NCBI GenBank assembly: GCA_050011155.1
Contig: JBEKJP010000033.1
Location: 1-64,000, forward strand
Direction of reading: 5' to 3'
Length of the DNA stretch: 64,000 nt
Source: Palsa-504 sp050011155
GTDB taxonomy: Bacteria; Actinomycetota; Actinomycetes; Streptosporangiales; Streptosporangiaceae
Positions 25,070-32,766 of this stretch are shown in pieces; position 1 is the stretch's first letter, and the number at the start of each line of letters is the position of its first letter. The position numbers and the translations under genes are program-made. The notes under the pieces were generated by a model that saw nothing but the letters and a program-made list of their open reading frames with translations, ran no database searches and had not been told where the DNA came from.

Positions 25070-26464
25070 ATGAAAGGCTTCCACGTTCGTCCCGTGCCGG
25101 TTGAGACCGTGGCGGAGCAGCTGACGCTGGTCCGGCGCCGGGCCCAGCCGCAGGCGGTGTACATCGCCCGGCTGACCGCCACCGTGGTGTTCGCGTACCT
25201 GGTCGCGATGCAGCTCCCCGGCGGGTCGCCGCGGTCCGTGCTCGCCCCGCTGACCGCGCTGCTGGTGGCCCAGGCTTCCCTGTCGCACACGATCAGGAGC
25301 GCCGCCCAGCGGGTCCTGGCCGTCACCGCCGGGGTGCTGGCCGCCGTCGCGGTCGCGGCCTACGTTCCGTTCAGCTGGTGGGTGCTCGGCCTGCTGGTCG
25401 CGGGCACGCTGGCGCTCGGCATCGTGCTCCGGCTGCGCGAGGAGATCCTCGAGGTGCCGATCAGCGCCATGCTGATCTTCGCCACCGGCTCGCACGCCGC
25501 CGCGACCAGCCGGATCACCGAGACGCTGGTCGGCGCGGCGGCCGGGCTCGCGGCCGGCCTGGTGCTGGCCCCGATCCGGGTGCAGCCCGCCCGCGAGGCG
25601 GTCGGCGACCTGAGCCGGCAGATGGCGGACCTGCTCGGCCGGATGGCTTCGGGGCTGGCCGAGGCACCGCCGGATCCGCGCCGGGCGGCCGAGTGGCTGG
25701 ACCGGACCCGGGCCCTGCGCGGCGAGATCGAGCGGGTCGACGACGCGCTGGCCGCGGCCGAGGAGAGCGTACGGCTCAACCCGCGCAAGCTCCGGGCCGG
25801 GAACCCGGCGGCCGGCCTGCGCGACGGCGTCGACACGCTGGAGCGGGCGGCGACCGATATGAGGGTGCTGGCGCGTTCGGTCGCGGACAGCGCGCGGATC
25901 GACAGCGAGCACAGCCCGGTCCGCGAGGCGGAAACGCGGGACCGGCTGGCCGCCGTGATCGCCGAGCTGTCCGCCGCGGTGCGGGCTTACGGCCAGTTGC
26001 TCGAGGCCGAGCCGGTGCCCGGCGGGCTAGCCGAGTTCGCCGCCGAGCCGATCACCGAGGTGCTCGAGGATCACCTCGAAGAGGCGCACCGGCAGCAGGA
26101 CCAGCTGGCCGACCTGCTCTCCACCGACCCGGCCGACCACCCGGAGGGCTGGCAGCTGCGCGGCGAGATCCTGGCCCACGTGGACCGGCTGCGCACCGAA
26201 CTCGAGCCGGAGCACCTGCCACGGCTGGCCCCGCGCAAGCCGCACTGGGGCGAGCGGCATCGTGCGCAGCGACACCGGGGCGAGGTTATCCCGGCTGGCC
26301 GTGGTGGACGGCCTCGACGTTGTGGCCGTCCAGGTCACGCAGGAAGACCCCGTAGTAGCCGGGGTGGTACTCGGGGAACTCGCGCGGGGCGTGGAGCACC
26401 TCGACCCCGGCCGCCACGGCCGCCTCGTGCACGGCGTCTACCGCGGCCCGGTCGGGCGCCTTGA
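25070..26464 (+). CDS. FUSC-like (aromatic-acid-exporter type) membrane protein
   Basis: A 464-residue protein. The N-terminal 165 residues hold about five to six helices with the FUSC-like LTALLVAQASL. A long soluble helical region rich in Glu/Asp/Arg (about 170-400) follows. It resembles FUSC/aromatic acid exporter proteins thought to export small acids or to act as envelope subunits. The last ~60 residues are Arg/Gly/Pro-rich and are encoded antisense to the convergent VOC gene (179-bp overlap), so the natural end of the domain is near 26285. The 50 bp before the ATG are AT-rich and probably hold the promoter (TTGACC at 25010). Confidence 0.8.
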   Translation: MKGFHVRPVPVETVAEQLTLVRRRAQPQAVYIARLTATVVFAYLVAMQLPGGSPRSVLAPLTALLVAQASLSHTIRSAAQRVLAVTAGVLAAVAVAAYVPFSWWVLGLLVAGTLALGIVLRLREEILEVPISAMLIFATGSHAAATSRITETLVGAAAGLAAGLVLAPIRVQPAREAVGDLSRQMADLLGRMASGLAEAPPDPRRAAEWLDRTRALRGEIERVDDALAAAEESVRLNPRKLRAGNPAAGLRDGVDTLERAATDMRVLARSVADSARIDSEHSPVREAETRDRLAAVIAELSAAVRAYGQLLEAEPVPGGLAEFAAEPITEVLEDHLEEAHRQQDQLADLLSTDPADHPEGWQLRGEILAHVDRLRTELEPEHLPRLAPRKPHWGERHRAQRHRGEVIPAGRGGRPRRCGRPGHAGRPRSSRGGTRGTRAGRGAPRPRPPRPPRARRLPRPGRAP

Positions 26465-26672
26465 AGGCGACGTGCAGTTCCCTGGTCTCGGTGCCGGTGG
26501 GCGGGCCCAGCCAGAACGTCGCCTGGCCGTCCGGGCCGCCCAGGCCGACCACGATGGTCTCGCCGTACGGGAAGCGCATGATCTCGCGCATCCCGATGGG
26601 GCCGAAAGTACGGAGGTAGAAGTCGAGCGACTTCTCGACGTCCTGGACCTGCAAGCCGATGTGATCAAGCAT
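26286..26672 (-). CDS. VOC family protein (glyoxalase-like)
   Basis: A 128-residue VOC domain starting MLDHIGLQVQDVEKSLDFY and ending with the YGVFLRDLDGHNVEAVHH block. Metal-ligand positions His4, the central HVAF and Glu in VEAVHH look complete, so a metal-dependent lyase, dioxygenase or resistance activity is possible. It is read towards the FUSC gene, whose reading frame runs 179 bp through its 3' end. Upstream, towards the DUF1349 gene, lies a double palindrome. Confidence 0.88.
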   Translation of the reverse strand: MLDHIGLQVQDVEKSLDFYLRTFGPIGMREIMRFPYGETIVVGLGGPDGQATFWLGPPTGTETRELHVAFKAPDRAAVDAVHEAAVAAGVEVLHAPREFPEYHPGYYGVFLRDLDGHNVEAVHHGQPG

Positions 26673-26683
26673 GACCGGAGCCT

Positions 26684-26731
26684 ATCGTTCGCCGATTTCT
26701 GTTGCCCTGACGACAGAAATCGGCGAACGAT
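26684..26731. repeat. Perfect 19-bp inverted repeat (palindrome 1)
   Basis: Arms ATCGTTCGCCGATTTCTGT (26684-26702) and its exact complement (26713-26731) flank a 10-nt loop. It lies between divergent genes, 12 bp from the VOC start, with no T-tract, so it is not a classical terminator. It is followed one base later by a second palindrome. Confidence 0.92.
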
Positions 26732-26732
26732 C

Positions 26733-26782
26733 ATGAAACCCGGGGTTCAGCGCGCTAGAACGCGCTGGAAGCCCGGTTTCAT
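26733..26782. repeat. 22-bp imperfect inverted repeat (palindrome 2)
   Basis: Left arm 26733-26754 starts ATGAAACCCGG and ends AGCGCG; right arm 26761-26782 starts CGCGCTGG and ends CGGTTTCAT; the loop is CTAGAA. Arms pair fully apart from two small bulges and one mismatch. The GATCATGAAAC at its left edge recurs in the intergenic palindrome at 53747-53805. Confidence 0.85.
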
Positions 26783-26824
26783 CTCGTCGAGGGCGCGGGG
26801 TCGAGGGCGTGGGAGACTACCGGG

Positions 26825-27430
26825 GTGACCGCGTTGAAGCTGCCTAACCTGCCGTTCGCGCTCGAGCCCGCGGGGAGCCCGCCGCCGGGGTGCCGGGTCA
26901 CGAACGGGGACACGCTGACGCTGACGGCCGGGGGGCGGACGGATATGTTCGTGGATCCGGCCGGGGCGGATCAGGTGCCGGACGCCGGGCGGTTCATCGG
27001 TCTGCCGCCGGGCGGGGACTTCACGCTGGCGGCGCGGGTCAGCGTGGAGTTTGGCAGCATGTTCGACGCCGGGGTGCTGCTGCTGTACGCGGGCGAGCGG
27101 CACTGGGCCAAGCTCTGCTTCGAGTACTCGCCGCAGCACCGGCCGACGGCGGTGACGGTGGTGACCAGGGAAACCTCGGACGACTGCAACTCCTTCGAGG
27201 TGGACGGGAACACGCTGTGGCTGCGGGTCACCAGGACCGGCGCGGCCTGGGCCTTCCACGCTTCCACGGACGGGGCGTGGTGGCGGCTGCTGCGGTACTT
27301 CACGCTCGGCCAGACCCTGGTCCGGGTCGGGTTCCTGGCCCAGTCGCCGGCCGGCGAGGGGTGCGCGGCCACGTTCGACCACATCGCGTTCCGCCCCGGC
27401 GCGCCCGCTGACCTGCGCGACGGCAGCTAA
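26825..27430 (+). CDS. DUF1349 concanavalin-like protein
   Basis: A 201-residue beta-sandwich protein of the DUF1349 family (often labelled regulation of enolase protein 1). Family features are FTLAARVSVEFGSMFDAGVLL, the WAKLCFEYS strand, SFEVDGNTLWLRVTR and the closing VRVGFLAQSPAGEG. The fold resembles sugar-binding lectins, but the cellular role is not established. GTG start without a strong ribosome site. It ends 13 bp before the convergent methyltransferase. Confidence 0.85.
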   Translation: MTALKLPNLPFALEPAGSPPPGCRVTNGDTLTLTAGGRTDMFVDPAGADQVPDAGRFIGLPPGGDFTLAARVSVEFGSMFDAGVLLLYAGERHWAKLCFEYSPQHRPTAVTVVTRETSDDCNSFEVDGNTLWLRVTRTGAAWAFHASTDGAWWRLLRYFTLGQTLVRVGFLAQSPAGEGCAATFDHIAFRPGAPADLRDGS

Positions 27431-27443
27431 GCGAAAAGCAGAG

Positions 27444-28058
27444 CTAGCCGGGGAAGCGGCGGGTCGCGACCAGGGCGGCCAGGTCGGGGGCGAGGCGGAT
27501 CTCGGCCGCGTCGACGGCGGGATGGGCGTACCAGTGCGTCCGGCCCGAGTCGGGCTGACCCTCGTAGACCGGCGGCCAGGCCGAGGCGGGGGTCAGGTCG
27601 TCGACGACCAGGGTGCCGCCCGGCCGGAGCAGGGCTTCCGGGTCGGCCGTGGGCCCGCCTTGCTTGCCTCCTCCCCCGCCGTCCAGGACCAGCAGGTCGA
27701 ACGGGGCCTCGCGGGCGATCTCGGTCCAGTCGCCCTGGAACACCGTCACCGGCGGCAGGCCGGCGGCAAACTCGGCGAACAAGGCGGCCGTCAGGGCGGC
27801 CCGGCCGGTGTCGAGCTCGACGCTGAAGAGCCGGGTTCCGGGCCGAGCGCCGGTGGCCAGCCAGGCCAGGCCCACGCCGCAGCCGGTGCCGGTCTCGCCG
27901 ATCCGGCCGGCGCCGGCGGCCAGCGCGTGCAGCAGGCGGCCGTGCTCGGGTCGGCACGAGTTGGCGAAACCCTCGCGGCGGGCCAGGTCCACCGCGCGTT
28001 CCACCAGCGGGGGCAGATCCGTCAGGCCGTCGTAGGCCGCCGTTCCCTGGGGAGACAC
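27444..28058 (-). CDS. Class I SAM-dependent O-methyltransferase-like protein
   Basis: A 204-residue methyltransferase. SAM motif I appears as GETGTGCGVGLAWLA, the acidic ribose-binding end as LFSVELD, and motif IV/post-I as FDLLVLDGG with LLRPGGTLVVDDL, as in caffeoyl-CoA-type O-methyltransferases. The GTG at 28058 is 2 nt after the alditol-oxidase stop, which indicates an operon and possibly a shared substrate pathway; the substrate is unknown. Confidence 0.83.
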   Translation of the reverse strand: MSPQGTAAYDGLTDLPPLVERAVDLARREGFANSCRPEHGRLLHALAAGAGRIGETGTGCGVGLAWLATGARPGTRLFSVELDTGRAALTAALFAEFAAGLPPVTVFQGDWTEIAREAPFDLLVLDGGGGGKQGGPTADPEALLRPGGTLVVDDLTPASAWPPVYEGQPDSGRTHWYAHPAVDAAEIRLAPDLAALVATRRFPG

Positions 28059-28060
28059 GC

Positions 28061-29359
28061 TTACCGCCCCAGGATCCGGGCGGTGTAGGCGTTGCGGAAC
28101 TTGCCCGCGGGGTCGTAGTGGTTGGCGAGGTCGAGAAAATCCGGCAAGCGGTCGTAGCGGTCGTGCAGTTCGCCGAGCGGGGTGGTGAAGATCTTGCCCC
28201 AGTGCGGCCGCGGGCCGAACGGTTCCAGCTGCCGCTCGATCGCGGTGACCACGGGCAGCACCGCGGTGGTGTCCGGGATCCAGGTGAAGTGGAAGGCCAC
28301 GCTGTCCTGGCCGTACGCCATGCTCAGCCACTGGTCGTCGGCGGCGATCCGGCGGACCTCGCAGATCCGCACGGCCGCGGCCAGGTGCTCGCTGATCTGT
28401 CGCAGCGCGTGCAGCGCGGGCACCGCGGCACCGGCCGGGAGCAGGTACTCCGACTGGAGCTCGTCGCCCGCGCTCGGGGTGAAGTCGGGCCGGAAGTGCG
28501 GCAGCCGCTCGAACCACGGGCCCGGCACGCCCAGCTGCCCGGTGCAGGAGTCCGCGGCCACGCCGGGCACCGGGTTCCGCGCCTCCCGCGCCGGCGTAGC
28601 CGTGAACCACGGCTCCCCAGTGATAGCCGGGACAGGTGTGACTGATGGGGTCGCGATGACACCGGGGGTTACCTCGACCAGGCTCTTGATCCAGAGCTGG
28701 GTCAGGCGCGGAGCCCGCCAGTCGGTAAACATGGACACGCTGTAGCCGGACGCCATGAGGGCATCGAAGTGGTCGTCCAGCACCTCGAGCGGCAGGTCCT
28801 CGTAGACCCGCTGGCTGACCTCGAAGGACGGCACTACCTCCAGAACCAGGCGGGTGACCACACCGAGGGCGCCCAGGTGCACGATGGCGCCGGGGAAGCC
28901 CGGTGCAGAAGCACGATCAAGCTCCACCACGTCACCGTCGGCGGTGACCAGTTCCAGGCCCGTCACCGCGGCGGACAAGTTCTGGTTGGCGATCCCGGAG
29001 CCATGGGTGCCGGTGGCGCAGGCGCCGGCGACCGAGATGTGCGGCAGCGACGCCATGTTGCGCAGCGCGAAGCCCTGCCGGTCCAGCCGGGCGGCCAGGG
29101 TGGCGTAGCTCAGCCCGGCCGAGACCCGGACCAGCGCGGCGGCCGAATCGAACTCCACCTCGGGCGGCAGGTCCGCCAGGCTGACCTGGACGCCGGGCGA
29201 GTCGGCCATGTCATTGAAGGAGTGGCCGGTACCGAGCACGCGGACCTGGCGGGCTCGGCCGACCACGCCGCGCAACTCGCTCAGCGCGGCCGGGCGGTGG
29301 AAGCTGGACGCGCCGAAGGTGATGTTGCCCGCCCAGTTGGTGCGGATGGCTGAGTTCAC
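28061..29359 (-). CDS. FAD-linked alditol/sugar-alcohol oxidase
   Basis: A 432-residue VAO-type flavoprotein close to alditol oxidase AldO / xylitol oxidase. The opening NWAGNITF, the covalent-flavin histidine motif VLGTGHSFND near residue 38, and VAGACATGTHGSG are seen in order. The C-terminal HWGKIF and NHYDPAGKFRNAY match the sugar-oxidase C-domain. It oxidises a polyol to an aldose with release of H2O2 and is probably cytoplasmic. GTG starts at 29359 and 29368 are both possible; GGGTGG lies 5 nt before the former. The methyltransferase follows 2 nt after its stop. Confidence 0.9.
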   Translation of the reverse strand: MNSAIRTNWAGNITFGASSFHRPAALSELRGVVGRARQVRVLGTGHSFNDMADSPGVQVSLADLPPEVEFDSAAALVRVSAGLSYATLAARLDRQGFALRNMASLPHISVAGACATGTHGSGIANQNLSAAVTGLELVTADGDVVELDRASAPGFPGAIVHLGALGVVTRLVLEVVPSFEVSQRVYEDLPLEVLDDHFDALMASGYSVSMFTDWRAPRLTQLWIKSLVEVTPGVIATPSVTPVPAITGEPWFTATPAREARNPVPGVAADSCTGQLGVPGPWFERLPHFRPDFTPSAGDELQSEYLLPAGAAVPALHALRQISEHLAAAVRICEVRRIAADDQWLSMAYGQDSVAFHFTWIPDTTAVLPVVTAIERQLEPFGPRPHWGKIFTTPLGELHDRYDRLPDFLDLANHYDPAGKFRNAYTARILGR

Positions 29360-29475
29360 GCTGGCCACCCTATGGGGTCCCCGGACCTTCCCCCCGAGCC
29401 CCCTGCGGTTCCCCCGGTGCCGGGGAGCGAGTCTTCCTCGTGTCGGGCTTAACCCATTGAGAAGGAGACACGACC

Positions 29476-30441
29476 ATGAGGAACACCCGCCGGATTGCCG
29501 CCGCCGCCGTAGCGTCAGGCATGATCGCCGCCGGGGCACTGGCCCTGAGCACGAGCGCCGCCAGCGCCAGCACGCTGGGCGCCCACCTGGCCACCGGGTA
29601 CAGCTTCCAGACGGTTGACAACGCCGGCGACCCGACGTTCAACCAGCTGCTCGGGGTCAACGACCTGGGCGTGATCGCCGGTTACCTCGGCTCTGGCGCG
29701 CAGGGCCACCCGAACAAGGGCTACCAGCTGCTGCCGCGTCGGAACTACGTCAACGAGAACTTCCCCGGCTCGGTGCAGACCCAGGTGACCGGGCTGAACA
29801 ACCGGGGCGTCACGGTCGGCTTCTGGTCCAGCATGAACAACGCGAACCAGGTGAACGACAACCACGGCTTCGTGGACGTGAACGGGCACTTCCGCACCGC
29901 GGACTTCCCGACCGGCGCCCCGGCCGCCCCGCCGGTCGACCAGCTGCTCGGCGTGAACGACAGCGACGTCGCGGTCGGCTTCTACACCGACGCCAGCGGC
30001 AACAACCACGGCTACGAGTTCAACGCCGGCAGCGGCCGGTTCAGCACGGTCTCCGAGGCCGGCGTGACCAGCCTGACCGCGGCCGCGATCAACGACCGCG
30101 GCGACGTGGCCGGCTTCTACACCAACCCCCGCACCGGCAACACCGACGGGTTCCTCAAGGCCGGCCACTCCTTCATCGACCTGGCCGTCCCCGGCGCCTC
30201 GGCCACCACGGCACTGGGCGTGAACAGCCACGACGAGGTGGTCGGCGCGTTCACCACGGGCAGCGGCGACGGCGCCCAGTCGCACGGCTTCAGCTGGACC
30301 CCGCAGGGCGGCTTCCGCACTCTGGACGACCCGCACGGCATGGGCACCACCACCATCAACGGCGTCAACGACTTCGGTGTCCTAGTCGGCTTCTACGTCG
30401 ACGCCAACGGCAACACCGACGGGTTCGTGGCCACCCCGTAA
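29476..30441 (+). CDS. Secreted HAF-type extracellular repeat protein
   Basis: A 321-residue exported protein. A classical signal peptide (MRNTRRIAAAAVASGMIAAG onwards) ends near ASAS at about residue 32. The mature part is six repeats of about 45 residues, each with a core like LLGVNDLGVIAGYL, VTGLNNRGVTVGFW, LLGVNDSDVAVGFY, AAINDRGDVAGFY, LGVNSHDEVVGAF and INGVNDFGVLVGFY. This is the HAF/extracellular repeat pattern, predicted to form a beta-propeller-like fold; the function is unknown. AAGGAG precedes the ATG at good distance. A strong hairpin follows the stop. Confidence 0.88.
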   Translation: MRNTRRIAAAAVASGMIAAGALALSTSAASASTLGAHLATGYSFQTVDNAGDPTFNQLLGVNDLGVIAGYLGSGAQGHPNKGYQLLPRRNYVNENFPGSVQTQVTGLNNRGVTVGFWSSMNNANQVNDNHGFVDVNGHFRTADFPTGAPAAPPVDQLLGVNDSDVAVGFYTDASGNNHGYEFNAGSGRFSTVSEAGVTSLTAAAINDRGDVAGFYTNPRTGNTDGFLKAGHSFIDLAVPGASATTALGVNSHDEVVGAFTTGSGDGAQSHGFSWTPQGGFRTLDDPHGMGTTTINGVNDFGVLVGFYVDANGNTDGFVATP

Positions 30442-30446
30442 CCCCG

Positions 30447-31385
30447 TCACGAGCGGCCCGCTTCCGTCCAGGTGGACGGGAGCGGGCCGCCGTACCATTG
30501 CTCGATGATCTGCCGGGCGATCGAGACCGGCGGGGGCAGCGCGATCTCGCGGGACTTGATCGCGGCCGCCAGTTCCTCCCGGCCGAACCAGTAGGCCTCG
30601 GCGATCTCCTCGGCGTCGACCGTGATCTCCTGGCCGGCCGGGGCTTCGGCCCGGAAGCCGAGCATCAGGCTGCGCGGCATCGGCCAGGGCTGGCTGCCGA
30701 CGTAGCGCACGTTGGTCACCTTGATCTTGACCTCCTCGGCCACCTCGCGGATCACCGCCTGCTCGGCCGACTCACCCGGCTCCACGAACCCGGCCAGGAT
30801 CGACACCCGCCGGCCGGGCCAAGCCGCGTTCCTGGCCAGCAGGCACCGGTCGTCCGGGTCGGTGACCAGCATGATCACCGCGGGGTCGGTGCGGGGGAAG
30901 TGCTCGGTGCCATCCGCCGGGCAGCGGGCGGAGTGGCCGCCGGGGTCGGGCACGGTGGGCGTGCCGTCGACCGGGCAGTGGGTGTGCGTGTCGTGCCAGT
31001 TGGCCAGGGCCACGGCGTGGGTGAACAGGCCCGCGTCGCGGTCGCCGAGCAGCGTGCCGGCCTCGCGCAGGTAAGCGGGGCGGGTTCTCGGGTCCCCCTC
31101 CAGGGCGGGCAGGGGCGCGGAGACGCCGAAGTACACCACGCCGTCGGCGTCCTGGCCGAGCAGCAGCCGGACGCCCGCGGGCGCGTCGGCGGGCGCGACG
31201 AAGACCAGGTCCATCCGGTCCCCGTCCTCCCGGACCAGGGCCTGGCCCGCCTCGACCACGAGCACCCGGCTGCCGGGGTCGGCCCAGGCCTCATCCAGCC
31301 ACTCCGGGTCAGCCCGCTTCTCGGTGACCCGGTCCACGGTCCCCCGGGACAGCGCGAGCGTCGCCAGCGGCTCCAGCGGCGTCAC
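30447..31385 (-). CDS. nudC: NAD(+) diphosphatase / NAD-capped RNA decapping Nudix hydrolase
   Basis: A 312-residue NudC-type enzyme that splits NAD(H) to NMN(H) and AMP and can remove NAD caps from RNA. The Nudix box is GFVEPGESAEQAVIREVAEE, followed by the NudC-specific SQPWPMPRS. The zinc-ribbon region reads HCPVDG and RCPADG: each usual CxxC has Asp in place of its second Cys, so zinc binding may be altered or lost. GTG start overlapping the dipeptidase stop (GTGA). The last codons carry the terminator-like hairpin of the convergent gene. Confidence 0.92.
   Translation of the reverse strand: MTPLEPLATLALSRGTVDRVTEKRADPEWLDEAWADPGSRVLVVEAGQALVREDGDRMDLVFVAPADAPAGVRLLLGQDADGVVYFGVSAPLPALEGDPRTRPAYLREAGTLLGDRDAGLFTHAVALANWHDTHTHCPVDGTPTVPDPGGHSARCPADGTEHFPRTDPAVIMLVTDPDDRCLLARNAAWPGRRVSILAGFVEPGESAEQAVIREVAEEVKIKVTNVRYVGSQPWPMPRSLMLGFRAEAPAGQEITVDAEEIAEAYWFGREELAAAIKSREIALPPPVSIARQIIEQWYGGPLPSTWTEAGRS
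30453..30490. terminator. 17-bp hairpin after the HAF gene, inside nudC 3' end
   Basis: GCGGCCCGCTTCCGTCC and its near-exact complement (16 of 17) flank the loop AGGT. It starts 12 bp after the HAF stop, so it can terminate that gene, but it is encoded within the last codons of the convergent nudC. No long T-tract follows, as is common for actinomycete hairpins. Confidence 0.6.
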
Positions 31386-32764
31386 CGAAGATCCGCGGCG
31401 GCTAGCTCGTCCCACAGGTAGGCGCAGGCCTCGGCGCCACGCTGGAGCAGGGCGATGTCCATGCTCTCGTTCGGCGCGTGGATCTGGTCGGAGTCGAGAC
31501 CGACCGCGACGAACACCAGCGGCGCCGCCAGGATCTCGGCCAGGTCGGCCTCGGGGCCGCTGCCGCCTTCCTTGGTGAACAGCACCTCGCGGCCGAACGC
31601 CCGGCGCAGGGCACGCCGGCCGGCCCGCACGGCCGGGGAGTCGACGGGCGAGTGGCAGGGCCGGACGCCGGGATGGAGGATCACCGCGGCCTCCAGGCCG
31701 TGCGGCGTGTGCGCCGCCACGTACTCGCGGAAGGCCTCGCCCACGTCGGCCGGGTCCTGGTCGGCGACCAGCCGGAAGGAGATCTTGGCGTGCGCGGCCT
31801 TGGGGATGATGGTCTTGGAGCCCGGCCCGGTGTGCCCGCCCCACATGCCGTTGATCTCGGCCGTCGGCCGGGCCCAGATCCGCTCCAGGGTGCTGAAGCC
31901 CTGCTCGCCGTACAGCGCGCCGCTGTGCCCGGCGTCGGCGAGCCAGTTCTTCTCGTCGAACGGCAGCCGGGCCAGCAGGTCCCGCTCCTGATCGGACAGC
32001 GGGAGCACCCGGTCGTAGTACCGGGGCAGGGTAACCCGGCCCCGCTCGTCGTGCAGCCCGGCCAGCAGGCTCGCCATCGCGTGCAGCGGATTCGGCACGC
32101 CGCCGCCGAACGATCCCGAGTGCAAGTCCCGCACCGGCCCGCTCAGCGTGACCTCGACCGGGAGCAGCCCGCGCATGCCGGTGCACATGGACGGGACGTC
32201 GGCCGCCCACATGGTGGTGTCGCTGATCACGATCACGTCGCAGGCGAGCCGCTCCCGCTCGCGCCGGAGCAGGTCGGCGAAGTGCTCCGAGCCCGATTCT
32301 TCCTCGCCCTCGACGATCAGCTTGATAGTCACCGGCGGCGCCGAGCCGCCGGACGCGGCGACCGCGGCGCGCACGCCGAGGGAGTGGATGAGCACCTGCC
32401 CCTTGTCGTCCGAGGCGCCCCGGCCCAGCAGCCGCCCGTCCCGCTCGACGGGCTCGAACGGCGGGCTGTCCCACTCCTCCAGCGGCTCGACCGGCTGGAC
32501 GTCGTGGTGACCGTACACCAGCACCACCGGGGCGTCCGGGTCGGCGGCCGGCCATTCGGCGTAGACCGCGGGCAGGCCGCCGGTCTCCAGCACCTGGGCG
32601 ACCGGGAACCCGGCCCCGCGCAGGTGGCCGGCCAGCCACGCGGCGCTGTGCCCCACGTCGCCGTGCCGCTCGGGGTCGGCCGAGATCGACGGGATGGTCA
32701 GCCACTGCTTGAGGTCGTCGATGAATTCGCGTGCGTTCGCCTCGACATAGCCACGGACGTCCAT
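31382..32764 (-). CDS. M20-family dipeptidase
   Basis: A 460-residue zinc peptidase related to carnosinase/DapE-type M20 enzymes. Metal ligands and catalytic residues appear in YGHHDVQP, GRGASDDKGQ, EGEEESGSEHF and the late GGSGPEADLAE. The dimerisation domain lies between, with DLHSGSFGGGVPNP. It is expected to cut dipeptides in the cytoplasm. Only 2 nt separate its ATG from the purM stop, and its stop overlaps the nudC GTG, forming a purM-dipeptidase-nudC operon. It is a paralogue of the partial gene at the left edge. Confidence 0.92.
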   Translation of the reverse strand: MDVRGYVEANAREFIDDLKQWLTIPSISADPERHGDVGHSAAWLAGHLRGAGFPVAQVLETGGLPAVYAEWPAADPDAPVVLVYGHHDVQPVEPLEEWDSPPFEPVERDGRLLGRGASDDKGQVLIHSLGVRAAVAASGGSAPPVTIKLIVEGEEESGSEHFADLLRRERERLACDVIVISDTTMWAADVPSMCTGMRGLLPVEVTLSGPVRDLHSGSFGGGVPNPLHAMASLLAGLHDERGRVTLPRYYDRVLPLSDQERDLLARLPFDEKNWLADAGHSGALYGEQGFSTLERIWARPTAEINGMWGGHTGPGSKTIIPKAAHAKISFRLVADQDPADVGEAFREYVAAHTPHGLEAAVILHPGVRPCHSPVDSPAVRAGRRALRRAFGREVLFTKEGGSGPEADLAEILAAPLVFVAVGLDSDQIHAPNESMDIALLQRGAEACAYLWDELAAADLR

Positions 32765-32766
32765 GG

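Noticed and set aside
26684..26782. Palindromes as ends of an insertion sequence
   Set aside because: No transposase or internal ORF; only hairpin arms are present.
28061..29539. A 60-residue longer start for the alditol oxidase at 29539
   Set aside because: The extra part overlaps the divergent secreted-protein gene and lacks family likeness; the domain begins at NWAGN right after 29359.
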